From NCBI RefSeq assembly GCF_025133575.1, contig NZ_CP104011.1, positions 434,001 through 498,000 of the forward strand: DNA of 64,000 nucleotides, given 5' to 3'. Below, in pieces: positions 1-11,598 of the stretch (position 1 is the first letter of the stretch; each line of letters begins with the position of its first letter). The notes beneath the pieces are model-generated. The model did not search any database and was not told the DNA's origin. It saw nothing but the letters and a program-made list of their open reading frames with translations. The DNA is from Pseudomonas sp. GCEP-101. GTDB taxonomy: Bacteria; Pseudomonadota; Gammaproteobacteria; Pseudomonadales; Pseudomonadaceae. The translations under genes were made by a program, and so were the position numbers.

Positions 1-1102
1 ACACGTACATCCAGCTGCCGACTACCAGCGGGCGAACCCGCACGCCGTCACCATCGACCTTCTCGCGGCCGACGAAACGACCGTCCACCTGGCTGAGCAG
101 GTGCACGTAACCTTCCAGGTCGCCGACGACCACGTTGCTCGACAGCACGGCCGGAGCGGACAGCTGGCGGCGAGCCAGCGCGTCGTTGCTCCACAGCGAG
201 GACGAGCCACGGGAGTCGAGGCTTTCCACGGTGCCGCTGGCCTGGCTGATGAACACGCTGCCGGTACCTTCGGCGACGCCGACGTAGCTGGACGCTTCAC
301 GCTGCCAGAGAACGCGGCCGGTGCCGACGTCCAGCGCCGCGGCGCGGCCCTGGTAGCTGGCGACGTAGAGAACGTTGTCCACCAGCAGCAGGCCACCGTC
401 GATATCGACGACGCGGTCCAGTTCGGAACGGCCTTGCGGGATGGCGATGCGCTGCTCCCAGACCGGCAGGCCGCGCTCCACATCCACGGCGACGACCTTG
501 CCGCTGGCCAGGCCCGCCAGGGCCAGACGGCCGGCGATCAGCGGAGCGCCAGTGCCGCGCAGGGTCAGCACCGGCACGGTGCCTTCGTAGATCCAGCGCT
601 GGTTGCCGGTGGACGCGTCGAAGCCGATCAGCTTGTCGTCCTGGGTCTGCACCACCACCACGTCACCGTTGGTGGCCGGGGCTGCCAGCACTTCGCTGGT
701 GACCTTGGCGCGCCACTTCTGCTCGCCCGAACCGGAATCCAGAGCAATCACGTCACCACGCAGGGTGCCCAGCAGGACCATGCCGTTGCCCACGCCGACG
801 GCGCCGGAGATCGGCAGATCGAGATCTTTCTTCCACAGCACTTCGCCGCTCTCGCGCTGCATGGCCATGACGCGGCCTTCGGCAGACGCGGCGTAGATGG
901 TCTGGCCATCCACGGCGGGTTCGAGCAGGTTGTAGAGGTCGCCCTGGCCGTCACCGACGGAGCGGCTCCACTGTTTCTCCAGGCGAACCTCTTCCTTGAA
1001 ATCGGTCAGTTCGGCCGGCGGCAGTTCTTTCTTGCTATTGCTGCTGCAACCCACAGCCATCAGGGTCAGTGCCAGCAGTGCAACGTGTTTCCAACGCAAC
1101 AT
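1..1102 (-). CDS. bamB: BamB outer-membrane assembly lipoprotein (3' end cut by window)
   Basis: Subunit of the BAM complex that folds beta-barrel proteins into the outer membrane; it acts as a periplasmic lipoprotein. The start is an ATG at 1102, followed by a lipoprotein signal peptide ending in an A-V-G-C lipobox near residue 19. After it come repeated PQQ-type beta-propeller blades with W/G-rich strands such as GEVLWKKDL, GNQRWIYEG and GRVLWQREA. About 367 codons are visible and the frame is open to the window edge, so only the extreme C-terminus is missing. It follows yfgM after a single base, as last visible gene of the rlmN-pilF-rodZ-ispG-hisS-yfgM-bamB series, which is a conserved Pseudomonas arrangement. 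Confidence 0.95.
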   Translation of the reverse strand, partial: MLRWKHVALLALTLMAVGCSSNSKKELPPAELTDFKEEVRLEKQWSRSVGDGQGDLYNLLEPAVDGQTIYAASAEGRVMAMQRESGEVLWKKDLDLPISGAVGVGNGMVLLGTLRGDVIALDSGSGEQKWRAKVTSEVLAAPATNGDVVVVQTQDDKLIGFDASTGNQRWIYEGTVPVLTLRGTGAPLIAGRLALAGLASGKVVAVDVERGLPVWEQRIAIPQGRSELDRVVDIDGGLLLVDNVLYVASYQGRAAALDVGTGRVLWQREASSYVGVAEGTGSVFISQASGTVESLDSRGSSSLWSNDALARRQLSAPAVLSSNVVVGDLEGYVHLLSQVDGRFVGREKVDGDGVRVRPLVVGSWMYV

Positions 1103-1103
1103 C

Positions 1104-1748
1104 TCAGGCGTCTCCCTTGGCCAGGTCGTCGAGTTTCATCTGCAGGGCGCCAACGGCGGCGTCTTCAGGCAGCGCGGCCTTGGCCTTCTCGTAGGCGACG
1201 CGGGCGTCGTCATTGCGCTTGAGCTGCAGCAGCAGGTCGCCGCGCAGTTCTTCGCGGGTGGCGACGTAGGCTTTGTCGACAGTGCCGTCGAGCAGCTTCA
1301 GCCCTTCCTCGGCCTTGCCCTGGGCAGCCAGGACACGGGCCAGGCGCTGGCGGGCCAGCTCGCCGAGGGTGGCGTCCACCGGCTTGTCGACCACGGCCTT
1401 GAGCTCAAGGGCGGCGTCGTCCAGCTTGCCGTTGTCCACCGCGACCTTGGCGACGAACAGGCGGCCGTACTGGGCGTACGGGGTGCCGGGGAAGTCGGTG
1501 GTCAGCTTGCCGGCCAGTTCGGCGACCTTGGCGGTGTCGGGCTTGCCGCTCGGGTTCAGCGCGGTTTCCAGCAGGGCCTGGTAAATGATGGAAGCGCCCT
1601 GGGACTGGCTGGTCTGGTACTTTTTCCAGGCCTGCCAGCCGAACACCACGATCAGCGCCAGCGCGGCGCCGGTCAGCAGGGGCATGCCGTTGCGCTGCCA
1701 CCAGTCCTTGATGTCAGCCAGTTGTTCTTCTTCGGTACGGTTACTCAC
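1104..1748 (-). CDS. yfgM: YfgM-like TPR membrane protein
   Basis: Inner-membrane-anchored periplasmic tetratricopeptide protein of 214 aa. In E. coli YfgM works with PpiD and SecYEG as a periplasmic chaperone. Visible features are a short cytoplasmic N-terminus (EEEQLADIKDWWQRNG), one membrane helix at about residues 20-40 (LLTGAALALIVVFGWQAW) and an alpha-helical repeat domain to the C-terminus. The Pfam TPR_21/YfgM arrangement and its position between hisS and bamB are diagnostic. It lies 23 bp after hisS and is almost contiguous with bamB, so translational coupling is likely. Confidence 0.93.
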   Translation of the reverse strand: MSNRTEEEQLADIKDWWQRNGMPLLTGAALALIVVFGWQAWKKYQTSQSQGASIIYQALLETALNPSGKPDTAKVAELAGKLTTDFPGTPYAQYGRLFVAKVAVDNGKLDDAALELKAVVDKPVDATLGELARQRLARVLAAQGKAEEGLKLLDGTVDKAYVATREELRGDLLLQLKRNDDARVAYEKAKAALPEDAAVGALQMKLDDLAKGDA

Positions 1749-1771
1749 CCCAATACTCCTATCCGCTCGAT

Positions 1772-3061
1772 TCAGGCCTGCTGGAGGCAGGCAGCCAGGT
1801 GCTCGGGCAGAGCATCCCAGGCGATATTCTGTTGTTCGCCCTCGCCACGCAGGGGCTTGAAACCTACCACGCGGTTGGCCAGTTCGTCGTCACCCAGAAT
1901 CATGGCGAACTGTGCGCCACTCTTGTCGGCCTTCTTGAACTGGCTCTTGAAGCTGCCGGCGCCGGCGTTGACCAGCAGGCGCAAGCCGGGAATGGCATCA
2001 CGCAGCTTCTCGGCCAGGGTCAGCGCTGCCAGCTCCGCCGGCTCGCCGAAGGCGCAGACGTAGAGATCCGCCGGGCGGTTCAGCTCGGCAGGCACCACGC
2101 CCAGGGTTTCCAGCAGCAGCACCAGGCGCTCCACGCCCATGGCAAAGCCCACGCCCGGCGTCGGCTTGCCGCCGAACTGGCTGACCAGGCCATCGTAGCG
2201 GCCACCGCCGCAGACGGTGCCCTGGGCGCCGAGCTTGTCGGTGACCCATTCGAAGGCGGTGCGGCAGTAGTAATCCAGGCCGCGCACCAGCTTCTGGTTG
2301 ATCTCGTAGCGCAGGCCGACCGCATCCAGACGGGCCTTCAGGCCCTCGAAGTGGGCGATCGACTCGTCGTCCAGGTAGTCGTGCAGGCTCGGCGCACCGA
2401 CCAGCAGGGCCTGGGTGCTTTCCACCTTGCTGTCGAGGATGCGCAGCGGGTTGGTGGTCATGCGGCGCTGACTGTCTTCGTCCAGCTGCTCGAAGCGCTC
2501 CTGCAGGTAGGCCACCAGGTCGTCGCGGTAACGTGCGCGAGCCTCGCTGGAACCCAGGGTGTTCAGCTGCAGGGTCACGGCGTCGGCCATGCCCAGCTTC
2601 TGCCACAGGCGCCAGGTGAGGATGATCAGCTCGGCGTCGATGTCCGGGCCGGGCAGGTTGAAGACTTCCACGCCGATCTGGTGGAACTGGCGGTAGCGGC
2701 CTTTCTGCGGCTTTTCGTAGCGGAACATCGGGCCGGTGTACCACAACTTCTGTACCTGGCCACCGCCGGACAGGCCGTGCTCGAGCACAGCGCGCACGCA
2801 ACCCGCGGTGCCTTCCGGACGCATGGTCAGGGATTCGCCGTTGCGGTCGAGGAAGGTGTACATCTCCTTGTCGACCACGTCGGTGCCTTCGCCGATGCCG
2901 CGGGCGAAGAGTTCGGTGAACTCGAGGATCGGCAGGCGGATCTCGCTGTAGCCGTAGCTGTCCAGCAGGCCGGCGAAGGTGCGTTCCAGATAACGCCAGG
3001 CCGGGGTCTGGTCCGGCAGGATGTCGTTCATGCCACGGATGGCTTGCAGGGACTTGCTCAC
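1772..3061 (-). CDS. hisS: Histidyl-tRNA synthetase
   Basis: Class II aminoacyl-tRNA synthetase charging tRNA-His; cytosolic and essential. The 429 aa length is normal. Class II motif 2 is visible as the [16 protein letters not shown] region near residues 113-128, the histidine-specific segment [15 protein letters not shown] near 260-275, and motif 3 as [15 protein letters not shown] near 300-315. The C-terminal anticodon-binding domain ends in LAACLQQA. The start [16 protein letters not shown] matches the family. It sits between ispG (18 bp gap) and yfgM in the conserved operon. Confidence 0.97.
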   Translation of the reverse strand: MSKSLQAIRGMNDILPDQTPAWRYLERTFAGLLDSYGYSEIRLPILEFTELFARGIGEGTDVVDKEMYTFLDRNGESLTMRPEGTAGCVRAVLEHGLSGGGQVQKLWYTGPMFRYEKPQKGRYRQFHQIGVEVFNLPGPDIDAELIILTWRLWQKLGMADAVTLQLNTLGSSEARARYRDDLVAYLQERFEQLDEDSQRRMTTNPLRILDSKVESTQALLVGAPSLHDYLDDESIAHFEGLKARLDAVGLRYEINQKLVRGLDYYCRTAFEWVTDKLGAQGTVCGGGRYDGLVSQFGGKPTPGVGFAMGVERLVLLLETLGVVPAELNRPADLYVCAFGEPAELAALTLAEKLRDAIPGLRLLVNAGAGSFKSQFKKADKSGAQFAMILGDDELANRVVGFKPLRGEGEQQNIAWDALPEHLAACLQQA

Positions 3062-3079
3062 GTAGGGTCCTTGTTGCGG

Positions 3080-4192
3080 TCAGCCGCGCACGATGAGTGC
3101 GGCGTCGGCCTCGGCCTTCTCGGCCGCTTTTTCGCGGATCAGCCGTTCCAGCTCATCCACCAGGTTATCGTTCTGCAGCTTCTGCGCCGGCTTGCCGTCG
3201 ATGTAGATCAGGTTGCTCGGGGTGCCGCCGGTGAGGCCGATGTGCGCCTCCTTGGCTTCACCCGGGCCATTGACCACGCAGCCGATCACGGCGACGTCCA
3301 GCGGCACCAGCAGGTCTTCCAGGCGGCCTTCCAGCTCGTTCATGGTCTTGACCACATCGAAGTTCTGCCGCGAGCAGCTCGGGCAGGCGATGAAGTTGAT
3401 GCCACGGGAGCGCAGGCGCAGCGACTTGAGGATGTCGAAGCCGACCTTGATCTCTTCCACCGGGTCGGCGGCCAGCGAGATGCGGATGGTGTCGCCGATG
3501 CCTTCGGCGAGCAGCATGCCCAGGCCGACGGCGGACTTCACGGTGCCCGAACGCAGGCCACCGGCCTCGGTGATGCCCAGGTGCAGGGGTTGTTCGATCT
3601 GCTTGGCCAGCAGGCGGTAGGCGGCCACCGCCATGAACACGTCGGAGGCCTTCACGCTGACCTTGAAGTTCTGGAAATCCAGGCGGTCGAGGTGATCGAC
3701 GTGGCGCATGGCCGATTCCAGCAGCGCCTCGGGGGTCGGCTCGCCGTACTTCTTCTGCAGGTCCTTCTCCAGGGAACCGGCGTTGACGCCGATGCGGATC
3801 GGGATGTTGCGCTCGCGGGCGGCATCCACCACGGCTTTGACGCGGTCTTCGCGGCCGATGTTGCCGGGGTTGATGCGCAGGCAGTCGACGCCCAGTTCGG
3901 CCACGCGCAGGGCGATCTTGTAGTCGAAGTGGATGTCGGCAACCAGCGGTACCTTGACCTGCTGCTTGATCTTGCCGAAGGCCTCGGCAGCGTCCATGTC
4001 CGGCACGGAGACGCGGACGATGTCGGCGCCGGCGTCTTCCAGACGGCGGATCTGGGCCACGGTGGCCGCCACATCCAGGGTGTCGGTGTTGGTCATGCTC
4101 TGCACGGCGATGGGGGCATCCCCACCCACCGGCACGTTACCGACCCAGATCTTGCGGGACGGGCGACGTTTGATCGGAGACTCGCAATGCAT
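3080..4192 (-). CDS. ispG: 4-hydroxy-3-methylbut-2-enyl diphosphate synthase (flavodoxin)
   Basis: Penultimate enzyme of the MEP isoprenoid pathway; it converts MEcPP to HMBPP using a [4Fe-4S] cluster. The product is 370 aa with a TIM-barrel N-terminal half ([31 protein letters not shown]). The C-terminal cluster domain carries the conserved cysteines in [10 protein letters not shown] and the Cys-Asn-Gly-Pro-Gly-Glu stretch in [14 protein letters not shown] chose the ATG giving [10 protein letters not shown], the usual family start, one base after the rodZ stop. A GTG four codons upstream, overlapping the end of rodZ, is possible. It depends on Fe-S assembly from the isc operon nearby. Confidence 0.96.
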   Translation of the reverse strand: MHCESPIKRRPSRKIWVGNVPVGGDAPIAVQSMTNTDTLDVAATVAQIRRLEDAGADIVRVSVPDMDAAEAFGKIKQQVKVPLVADIHFDYKIALRVAELGVDCLRINPGNIGREDRVKAVVDAARERNIPIRIGVNAGSLEKDLQKKYGEPTPEALLESAMRHVDHLDRLDFQNFKVSVKASDVFMAVAAYRLLAKQIEQPLHLGITEAGGLRSGTVKSAVGLGMLLAEGIGDTIRISLAADPVEEIKVGFDILKSLRLRSRGINFIACPSCSRQNFDVVKTMNELEGRLEDLLVPLDVAVIGCVVNGPGEAKEAHIGLTGGTPSNLIYIDGKPAQKLQNDNLVDELERLIREKAAEKAEADAALIVRG

Positions 4193-4193
4193 C

Positions 4194-5210
4194 TTACTGT
4201 CCACCCAACTTCAGGCGAGCGGTGCCGCCGCGCGCCGGCGTGACTTCGACCGGCTGGCCGTTGTAGCTGACCTGGGCGCCCTGGGCGAAGCCCAGACGCA
4301 GCTGAACCGGCGCCTTGGCGGCGACTTCCAGCGAATCACCCTTGCGCTTGAGGCCCTCGAGGACGACCTTGCCATCGGCATCGGTCACCTGGGTCCAGCA
4401 GTCGGCGCTGAATTGAACCTTCACCACGCCTTGGCCGGCAGCGGCGACCACGGGCGCAGCAGGTGCCTCGGTCGAGGCGGCCGGGGCCACCGGTGCGGTC
4501 GGAGCGGCGGGCTGAACAGCCGGTTGCTGCGCCGGCACGGCCGGGGCCTGGGCCGGAGCGCTATCGGCGACAGCCGGAGCGCCCGGGGCAGCGGGAGTCG
4601 ACGGCGCGGCCTCGGCCGGCGCCTCGTTGCTGCCGTTATCGCCGGCCGGTTCGCTCGGAACCGCTGGCGTATTGGCCTGATCCTCGGCGACAGCCTGGTC
4701 TTCCGGCTCGTCGAGGGTATGGATCTCGGTGGTGCCGTCGGCGCTCTCGACCTCGACGTGCTCCATGTTCAGGGCGCCGGTTTCGGCCGGGCGCGCGGAG
4801 CGTTCCTGCCACCAGAAGTAGCCGAAGGCGATCAGCACGGCCAGCAGGGCCAGGCTGAACAGGCGCAGCAGGTTGCGCGACAGGCGCACCGGCTCGACGA
4901 CGCGGCCGAGGCTGTGCACGCTGCTGCCGGTGGCATCGGTGCCGGTGTACTGGTCGAAGGCCTGGACCATCTGGGCCTGGTCCATGCCCAGCAGCTTGGC
5001 GTAGGCGCGCACGTAGCCGCGCGCGAAGGTGTGACCCGGCAACTGGTCGAAAGAGCCCTGTTCGAGCTGGCGCAGGGCGCTCTCGGTCAGGTTCAGCTGG
5101 CCCGCGACCTGCGCGGTGCTCCAGCCCTTGTTCTCGCGCGCCTGGCGCAGTGCTTCGCCAGGGTTGGCGCGGGTCGTGCCGATGACATCGGCCTGCGACG
5201 TATTCATCAT
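4194..5210 (-). CDS. rodZ: RodZ-like cytoskeletal HTH membrane protein
   Basis: Bitopic inner-membrane protein; in rod-shaped bacteria RodZ links MreB to the elongasome. It is 338 aa: an N-terminal Xre-type HTH at about residues 17-85 ([21 protein letters not shown]), a membrane helix at about 114-134 ([20 protein letters not shown]), a long Ala/Pro-rich periplasmic linker at about 160-260, and a C-terminal DUF4115 beta domain ([18 protein letters not shown]). The start codon overlaps the pilF stop by 4 bp (ATGA), implying coupling. The Ala/Pro linker is typical of pseudomonads. The MreB link is from the family, not from this sequence. Confidence 0.92.
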   Translation of the reverse strand: MMNTSQADVIGTTRANPGEALRQARENKGWSTAQVAGQLNLTESALRQLEQGSFDQLPGHTFARGYVRAYAKLLGMDQAQMVQAFDQYTGTDATGSSVHSLGRVVEPVRLSRNLLRLFSLALLAVLIAFGYFWWQERSARPAETGALNMEHVEVESADGTTEIHTLDEPEDQAVAEDQANTPAVPSEPAGDNGSNEAPAEAAPSTPAAPGAPAVADSAPAQAPAVPAQQPAVQPAAPTAPVAPAASTEAPAAPVVAAAGQGVVKVQFSADCWTQVTDADGKVVLEGLKRKGDSLEVAAKAPVQLRLGFAQGAQVSYNGQPVEVTPARGGTARLKLGGQ

Positions 5211-5965
5211 TTATCCGCCTGGTATGCCTGGTATTCAGGAGAAGCGGGATACAGGCGCTTGAGTTGCAGCCCGTAGCTGGCAGCGGTATCCCGGTCGTCG
5301 TAGATCTTTGCCAGTCGAATCCCCAGCAGCAGGCTGCGCGCGGTCTGCGGGCCCCGCTTGAGGTATTCCTCGTAGAACGCGCGAGCGGGTACGTACTCGC
5401 GGTCCTGGTAGTTCAGGTCGGCCAATTCGAGCAGAGCGCCCGTGGAATTGCGATTCAGGCGGATGGCCTTTTCGAAGAATTCCTTGGCTTGTGCGCGATT
5501 GTTGAGTTTCAGGCTGACCAGGCCGAGGTTCTCGAAGATGCGCGAGCGCTCGGAATAGAGCCCGTCCTCGGTGGCCTTCATGTAGGTGTCGTAGGCTTCC
5601 TGGTAGCGCTTCTGCTCGAACAGGAAACCTGCGTAGTTGTTGAGGATGCGCGCATCGCCCGAGCGCGAGGACAGCGCCTTGCGGAACTCGCTCTCGGCCA
5701 GCTTGGGCTCTTTCTCCACCTGGTAGACCACGGCCAGCGCGGCGTGGGCGTCGGCGCTGGAGGAATCGATGTCCAGCGCCTGGCGCAGCGGCACCTTGGC
5801 CTGTTCGGTATTGCCCATCTGCAGGTAGCCGATACCGAGCTGGATGTACGCGTCCCGGGCCTCGTCGCGGCCCTTCTCGGTTTTCAGAGGATCCTGTTTA
5901 CCAGTCGTCACGCAACCCGTCAGCACGGTTGCCAACAGTAAGCACAGCGCGGCGCGCAGGGTCAT
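5207..5965 (-). CDS. pilF: PilF pilotin, TPR lipoprotein for type IV pilus secretin
   Basis: Outer-membrane lipoprotein needed for localisation and multimerisation of the PilQ secretin. The start MTLRAALCLLLATVLTGC gives a lipoprotein signal with LTGC lipobox (Cys18) and a mature protein of about 235 aa built of TPR helices (YIQLGIGYLQMGNTEQAKV, ADAHAALAVVYQVEKEPKLA, RIFENLGLVSLKLNNRAQAK). At 252 aa it matches P. aeruginosa PilF in length and in the C-terminal SLLLGIRLAKIYDDRDTAAS block. An upstream in-frame start is possible, but it would bury the signal peptide. The product functions with the distant pil genes and with the minor-pilin operon at 42-48 kb. Confidence 0.95.
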   Translation of the reverse strand: MTLRAALCLLLATVLTGCVTTGKQDPLKTEKGRDEARDAYIQLGIGYLQMGNTEQAKVPLRQALDIDSSSADAHAALAVVYQVEKEPKLAESEFRKALSSRSGDARILNNYAGFLFEQKRYQEAYDTYMKATEDGLYSERSRIFENLGLVSLKLNNRAQAKEFFEKAIRLNRNSTGALLELADLNYQDREYVPARAFYEEYLKRGPQTARSLLLGIRLAKIYDDRDTAASYGLQLKRLYPASPEYQAYQADK

Positions 5966-5981
5966 CGGAATCCTCCCTCGT

Positions 5982-7130
5982 TCAGTTTCGATTGGCGTTG
6001 GTCGGAGCCTGTTCGGCATCCGCGGCCAGCTGTCGTACGGCGATATAGCGTTCGCTGCGGCGGGTGCGGTCCATCACCTGGCCCACCAACTGGCCACAGG
6101 CGGCGTCGATGTCGTCGCCGCGGGTGGTGCGAACGGTCACGTTGAAGCCGCTCTTGTGCAGCATGTCCTGGAAACGGCGGATGGCGTTGTTGCTCGGCCG
6201 CTCGTAGCCCGAATGCGGGAACGGATTAAACGGAATCAGGTTGATCTTGCAAGGGAAATCCTTGAGCAGTGCGATCAGCTGCTCAGCATGCTCGGGCTGG
6301 TCGTTGACGCCGGCCAGCAGGGTGTACTCCACGGTCAGCACGCGCTCCTTGCCCAGGCGCGTGATGTAGCGGTAGCAGGAGTCGAGGAGCATTTCGAGCG
6401 GGTACTTCTTGTTGATCGGTACCAGCTTGTTGCGCAGTTCGTCGTTGGGGGCGTGCAGCGACAGGGCCAGGGACACGTCGGTCACCTCGGCGAGCTTGTC
6501 GATCATCGGCACCACGCCGGAGGTGGACAGGGTCACCTTGCGCTTGGAAATACCGTAGCCGAGGTCTTCCATCATGATGCTCATGGCGCTCACGACGTTG
6601 TCGAAGTTCAGCAGCGGCTCGCCCATGCCCATCATCACCACGTTGGTGATGGCACGGTCGATCTTGCCCGGGATGGTCCCGAACGATTGGTTGGCGATCC
6701 AGACCTGGCCGATGATCTCGGCGGAAGTCAGGTCGCTGTTGAAGCCTTGCTTGCCGGTGGAGCAGAAGCTGCAGTCCAGCGCGCAACCGGCCTGGGACGA
6801 CACGCACAGGGTGCCGCGGCCGCCTTGCGGGATGTACACGGTCTCGACGCAACTGCCCGAGGCCACGCGCACCACCCACTTGCGGGTACCGTCAGCGGAA
6901 ATGTCCTGGCTGACGATCTCCGGGGGACGAATTTCGGCAACGGCCTCGAGCTTTTCGCGCAAGGCCTTGCCGACGTTCGTCATGGCGCTGAATTCCAGGG
7001 CGCCAAAGTGGTGAATCCATTGCATCACCTGGCCGGCGCGGAAGCGCTTTTCACCGATGGACTCGAAGAATTCCTCGAGCTGGGGCTTGGTCATGCCCAG
7101 CAGGTTGGCCTTTACAGCGGTATCAGTCAT
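5982..7130 (-). CDS. rlmN: 23S rRNA/tRNA A2503/A37 C2-methyltransferase
   Basis: Radical-SAM enzyme making 2-methyladenosine in 23S rRNA and some tRNAs. The start [12 protein letters not shown] gives 382 aa. The radical SAM cluster motif is CALDCSFC, with Cys116, Cys120 and Cys123. Cys109 ([10 protein letters not shown]) sits seven residues upstream of the first cluster cysteine, as in E. coli. The methyl-carrier Cys lies in [11 protein letters not shown] near the C-terminus. Other family blocks are [23 protein letters not shown] and [18 protein letters not shown]. It sits 16 bp upstream of pilF and 27 bp after ndk. An upstream in-frame start adding MSEGES is less likely. Confidence 0.97.
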   Translation of the reverse strand: MTDTAVKANLLGMTKPQLEEFFESIGEKRFRAGQVMQWIHHFGALEFSAMTNVGKALREKLEAVAEIRPPEIVSQDISADGTRKWVVRVASGSCVETVYIPQGGRGTLCVSSQAGCALDCSFCSTGKQGFNSDLTSAEIIGQVWIANQSFGTIPGKIDRAITNVVMMGMGEPLLNFDNVVSAMSIMMEDLGYGISKRKVTLSTSGVVPMIDKLAEVTDVSLALSLHAPNDELRNKLVPINKKYPLEMLLDSCYRYITRLGKERVLTVEYTLLAGVNDQPEHAEQLIALLKDFPCKINLIPFNPFPHSGYERPSNNAIRRFQDMLHKSGFNVTVRTTRGDDIDAACGQLVGQVMDRTRRSERYIAVRQLAADAEQAPTNANRN

Positions 7131-7157
7131 GGATTCACCCTCGCTCATTCGCCTGGA

Positions 7158-7589
7158 TCAGCGAATGCGCTCGCACACCTCGGTGCTGGAGAAGAAGTAA
7201 GCGATTTCGCGAGCAGCGGAAGCTTCCGAGTCGGAACCGTGTACGGCGTTCTCGTCGATGGAAACGGCGAAGTCGGCGCGGATGGTGCCGGCGTCGGCTT
7301 TCTTCGGATCGGTGGCGCCCATCAGCTCACGGTTGCGCAGGATGGCGTCTTCGCCTTCCAGAACCTGAACGACGACCGGGCCGGAGGTCATGAAGGCAAC
7401 CAGGTCCTTGAAGAAGGGACGCTCTTTGTGCTCGGCGTAGAAGCCGCCAGCTTCGCGCTCGGACAGCTGAACCATCTTGGAAGCGACAACGCGCAGGCCG
7501 GCTTTCTCGAAGCGGGTCAGGATTTCGCCGATGACGTTCTTGGAAACGGCGTCGGGCTTGATGATGGAGAAGGTACGTTGCAGGGCCAT
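7158..7589 (-). CDS. ndk: Nucleoside diphosphate kinase
   Basis: Transfers the gamma-phosphate from ATP to NDPs through a phosphohistidine. It is 143 aa, the normal length, starting [15 protein letters not shown]. The catalytic histidine is His117 in NAVHGSDS, preceded by [13 protein letters not shown]. The start follows from family length; the open frame continues upstream into the intergenic region without homology. The gene is the first after the isc operon terminator, and the 250-bp upstream gap should hold its promoter. Confidence 0.98.
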   Translation of the reverse strand: MALQRTFSIIKPDAVSKNVIGEILTRFEKAGLRVVASKMVQLSEREAGGFYAEHKERPFFKDLVAFMTSGPVVVQVLEGEDAILRNRELMGATDPKKADAGTIRADFAVSIDENAVHGSDSEASAAREIAYFFSSTEVCERIR

Positions 7590-7734
7590 GGAAATAACTC
7601 CGAAAAGCAAGGTTGGTAATGCCAAGAAGCCCCTGGCGTGGCCAGGAGCTCCTGCGATTCTAGGGTTCGTCGCGCGCCACGCCCGTGGGGCGGCAGCCGC
7701 GAAACCGGCCCGACTGCGACAGGGCCGGCGGCTG

Positions 7735-7757
7735 GAAAATTCCCTCTGGGAAATTTT
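7735..7757. repeat. AT-rich imperfect inverted repeat upstream of ndk
   Basis: GAAAATT-CCC and GGGAAATTTTC form arms around a TCT loop with one bulged base. It lies about 145 bp upstream of the ndk start, between the isc terminator and the gene. It could be an operator or an mRNA leader hairpin. No T-run follows directly on the minus strand, so a terminator is less likely. Function is unknown. Confidence 0.45.
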
Positions 7758-7770
7758 CGACAGCTCACCT

Positions 7771-7801
7771 AAAGATAAAACCCGCGAATTATACGCGGGT
7801 T
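7771..7801 (-). terminator. Rho-independent terminator of the isc operon
   Basis: On the minus strand AACCCGCG (7801-7794) and CGCGGGTT (7786-7779) form a perfect 8-bp stem with a 7-nt loop. TTTTATCTTT follows. It lies about 40 bp after the iscX stop. The stem-loop region contains TATAAT on the minus strand, which could also be a -10 element for ndk (see findings). Confidence 0.75.
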
Positions 7802-7839
7802 CATGACAAATGGGTACGCGGCTCTGGCGAGCCGCACCC

Positions 7840-8040
7840 TCAGTCGGCTTCTTCGATCCAGGCGGCCTGGATGGCTTCCAGGACCTTTTCCCCACCGCGG
7901 GAAGGATCGTCGCTGAACTCCGGCAATGCCAGCACCCAGCGGTGCAGATCGACGAAATTCACGTAGCGCGGATCGACGTCCGGCTTGGACTCGGCCAGCT
8001 GGATGGCGATTTCGAGCACATCAACCCATTTCAGACTCAT
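7840..8040 (-). CDS. iscX: IscX Fe-S assembly protein
   Basis: Small acidic protein (66 aa) that binds IscS and iron and modulates cluster assembly. The sequence begins [17 protein letters not shown] and contains the family block [20 protein letters not shown]. As in most isc operons it is the last gene, 15 bp after fdx. The family has many Asp/Glu on one face, which is seen here. Confidence 0.95.
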   Translation of the reverse strand: MSLKWVDVLEIAIQLAESKPDVDPRYVNFVDLHRWVLALPEFSDDPSRGGEKVLEAIQAAWIEEAD

Positions 8041-8055
8041 GTGGACGCTCCGCCT

Positions 8056-8394
8056 TTAGTGACCTTCGGACACCTGGTTGATGGTGTATTTCGGGATTTC
8101 CACCACCAGATCGGTCTCGCCGACCACAGCCTGGCAGGACAGGCGCGAATCCGGCTCCAGACCCCAGGCCTTGTCGAGCATGTCATCTTCCAGCTCGTCG
8201 GAGGCCTCCATCGAATTGAAGCCCTCGCGCACGATCACGTGGCAGGTGGTGCAGGCACAGGACATCTCGCAGGCGTGCTCGATCTCGATGCCATTGCGCA
8301 GCGCTGCCTTCATGATGGTTTCGCCCGGCTGGGCTTCGATCACCGCACCTTCGGGGCAGTGTTCGGCGTGGGGCAGAAAGACAATCTGCGGCAT
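8056..8394 (-). CDS. fdx: ISC-type [2Fe-2S] ferredoxin
   Basis: Electron carrier supporting Fe-S cluster assembly on IscU. It is 112 aa with the ligand pattern Cys42, Cys48, Cys51 (CEMSCACTTC) and Cys87 (RLSCQAVVG), the same spacing as E. coli Fdx. It starts MPQIVFLPHAEHCPEG. It sits 6 bp after hscA and upstream of iscX. Confidence 0.97.
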   Translation of the reverse strand: MPQIVFLPHAEHCPEGAVIEAQPGETIMKAALRNGIEIEHACEMSCACTTCHVIVREGFNSMEASDELEDDMLDKAWGLEPDSRLSCQAVVGETDLVVEIPKYTINQVSEGH

Positions 8395-8400
8395 CTTCGC

Positions 8401-10260
<1,860 letters not shown>

Positions 10261-10304
10261 GCGGTTTCTAATCAGGCTATCGGGCGCGGCGCGAGCCGCG
10301 CGGA

Positions 10305-10826
10305 TTAATCGTCGAGTCGCTCTTCGAGTTGACGCACTTCCTGCGCCAGCTTGTCGAGGAACTGCATGCGCCGCACCAGGCGTTCAGCCAGGTCGCGGCG
10401 GGCGGCGTCATCCCAGCAATCGGCGAAGTCCGCTTCCAGCTGTTGCTGGGCGGACTTCAGCTGACGCTTGAACTGCGCCACGCCATCGAGATCGGCGCTG
10501 TCCTGAAGGTCTTCCAGATCCTCGCGCAGCTGCATCTGCTGCAGAAGGAACTCCGGGTCCTGCACCGTGGCTTCCAGCGGCAACGCATCGCCGCGCAGGG
10601 CCAACAGGTACAGGGCACGACGCGGAGCACTCTTCAGCGTCTGGTAGGCATCGTTGAGCTCGGCGGCCTTGGACTGCGCCAGTCGCTGCTCGCGCTCGGA
10701 AGCATCGGCGAAACGGTCCGGATGGACGCTGCGCACCAGCTCACGGTAGCGGTTGCCCAGGGCTTCCAGGTCGATCCGGAAGCCCGGCTGCAGGTCGAAC
10801 AGCGCGAAGTGACAGGGACTACCCAC
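10305..10826 (-). CDS. hscB: HscB, J-domain co-chaperone
   Basis: DnaJ-type partner of HscA that brings IscU to it. It is 173 aa; an N-terminal J domain with the HPD motif ([19 protein letters not shown]) is followed by a C-terminal three-helix IscU-binding domain ([18 protein letters not shown]). I chose the GTG giving [14 protein letters not shown] because it yields the Pseudomonas family length and lies 8 bp after iscA. An upstream start would run through the end of iscA. Confidence 0.94.
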   Translation of the reverse strand: MGSPCHFALFDLQPGFRIDLEALGNRYRELVRSVHPDRFADASEREQRLAQSKAAELNDAYQTLKSAPRRALYLLALRGDALPLEATVQDPEFLLQQMQLREDLEDLQDSADLDGVAQFKRQLKSAQQQLEADFADCWDDAARRDLAERLVRRMQFLDKLAQEVRQLEERLDD

Positions 10827-10834
10827 ACCCGGCC

Positions 10835-11158
10835 TCAGACGTTGAAGCTTTCGCCGCAGCCACACTCACCGCGTACGTTCGGGTTGTTGAACTTGAAGCC
10901 CTCGTTGAGGCCTTCCTTGGTGAAGTCCAACTCGGTGCCGTCGAGGTAGACCAGGCTTTTCGGGTCGATGATGACCTTCACGCCGTGGCTCTCGAAGACC
11001 TGGTCCTCGGCTGCCAGTTCGTCGACGAACTCCAGCACGTAGGCCAGCCCGGAACACCCGGTGGTACGCACGCCAAGACGAATGCCCTCGCCCTTGCCGC
11101 GCCCTTCAAGGGAGCGGCGAACGTGATTGGCGGCGGCTTCGGTCATGCTGATGGCCAT
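10835..11158 (-). CDS. iscA: IscA A-type Fe-S carrier
   Basis: Iron/Fe-S carrier protein of 107 aa. The conserved cysteines are Cys35 ([10 protein letters not shown]) and Cys99/Cys101 (GECGCGESF near the C-terminus). It starts [19 protein letters not shown]. It is 26 bp after iscU. The spacing of the C-terminal pair is diagnostic of IscA/SufA/ErpA; the context makes it IscA. Confidence 0.97.
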   Translation of the reverse strand: MAISMTEAAANHVRRSLEGRGKGEGIRLGVRTTGCSGLAYVLEFVDELAAEDQVFESHGVKVIIDPKSLVYLDGTELDFTKEGLNEGFKFNNPNVRGECGCGESFNV

Positions 11159-11184
11159 GGGAACTCCTTAACTTGCGAATCGCT

Positions 11185-11571
11185 TCAGAGCAGACCTTTC
11201 TTCTGCTTGTAGTCGCGCACGGCCGCCTTGATGGCGTCCTCGGCGAGCACCGAGCAGTGGATCTTCACCGGCGGCAGGGCCAGCTCTTCGGCGATGGTGG
11301 TGTTCTTGATGGATTCGGCTTCGTCCAGGGTCTTGCCCTTCATCCACTCGGTGGCGAGGGAGCTGGAGGCGATGGCCGAACCGCAGCCGTAGGTCTTGAA
11401 CTTGGCGTCTTCGATGACGCCCTGCTCGTTGACCTTGATCTGCAGGCGCATCACGTCGCCGCAGGCCGGCGCACCGACCATGCCGGTGCCGACGTCCGGA
11501 TCTTCGGCGTTGAGCTTGCCGACGTTGCGCGGGTTTTCGTAGTGGTCGATGACCTTGTCACTGTAAGCCAT
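11185..11571 (-). CDS. iscU: IscU Fe-S scaffold protein
   Basis: Scaffold on which [2Fe-2S]/[4Fe-4S] clusters are built. It is 128 aa with the ligands Cys37 and Asp39 (GAPACGDVM), Cys63 (YGCGSA) and His105-Cys106 (KIHCSVLA). The HscA-recognition motif LPPVK is at residues 99-103. It lies between iscS (27 bp gap) and iscA. Confidence 0.98.
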   Translation of the reverse strand: MAYSDKVIDHYENPRNVGKLNAEDPDVGTGMVGAPACGDVMRLQIKVNEQGVIEDAKFKTYGCGSAIASSSLATEWMKGKTLDEAESIKNTTIAEELALPPVKIHCSVLAEDAIKAAVRDYKQKKGLL

Positions 11572-11598
11572 GGCTAATCCTCACTTCTATGGGGCGGG

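Noticed and set aside
1799..4243. Long plus-strand open frame opposite hisS and ispG
   Set aside because: It covers two well-identified genes on the minus strand and its product is a low-complexity His/Gln/Ala-rich shadow caused by high GC. The same applies to other long opposite frames across the core genes.
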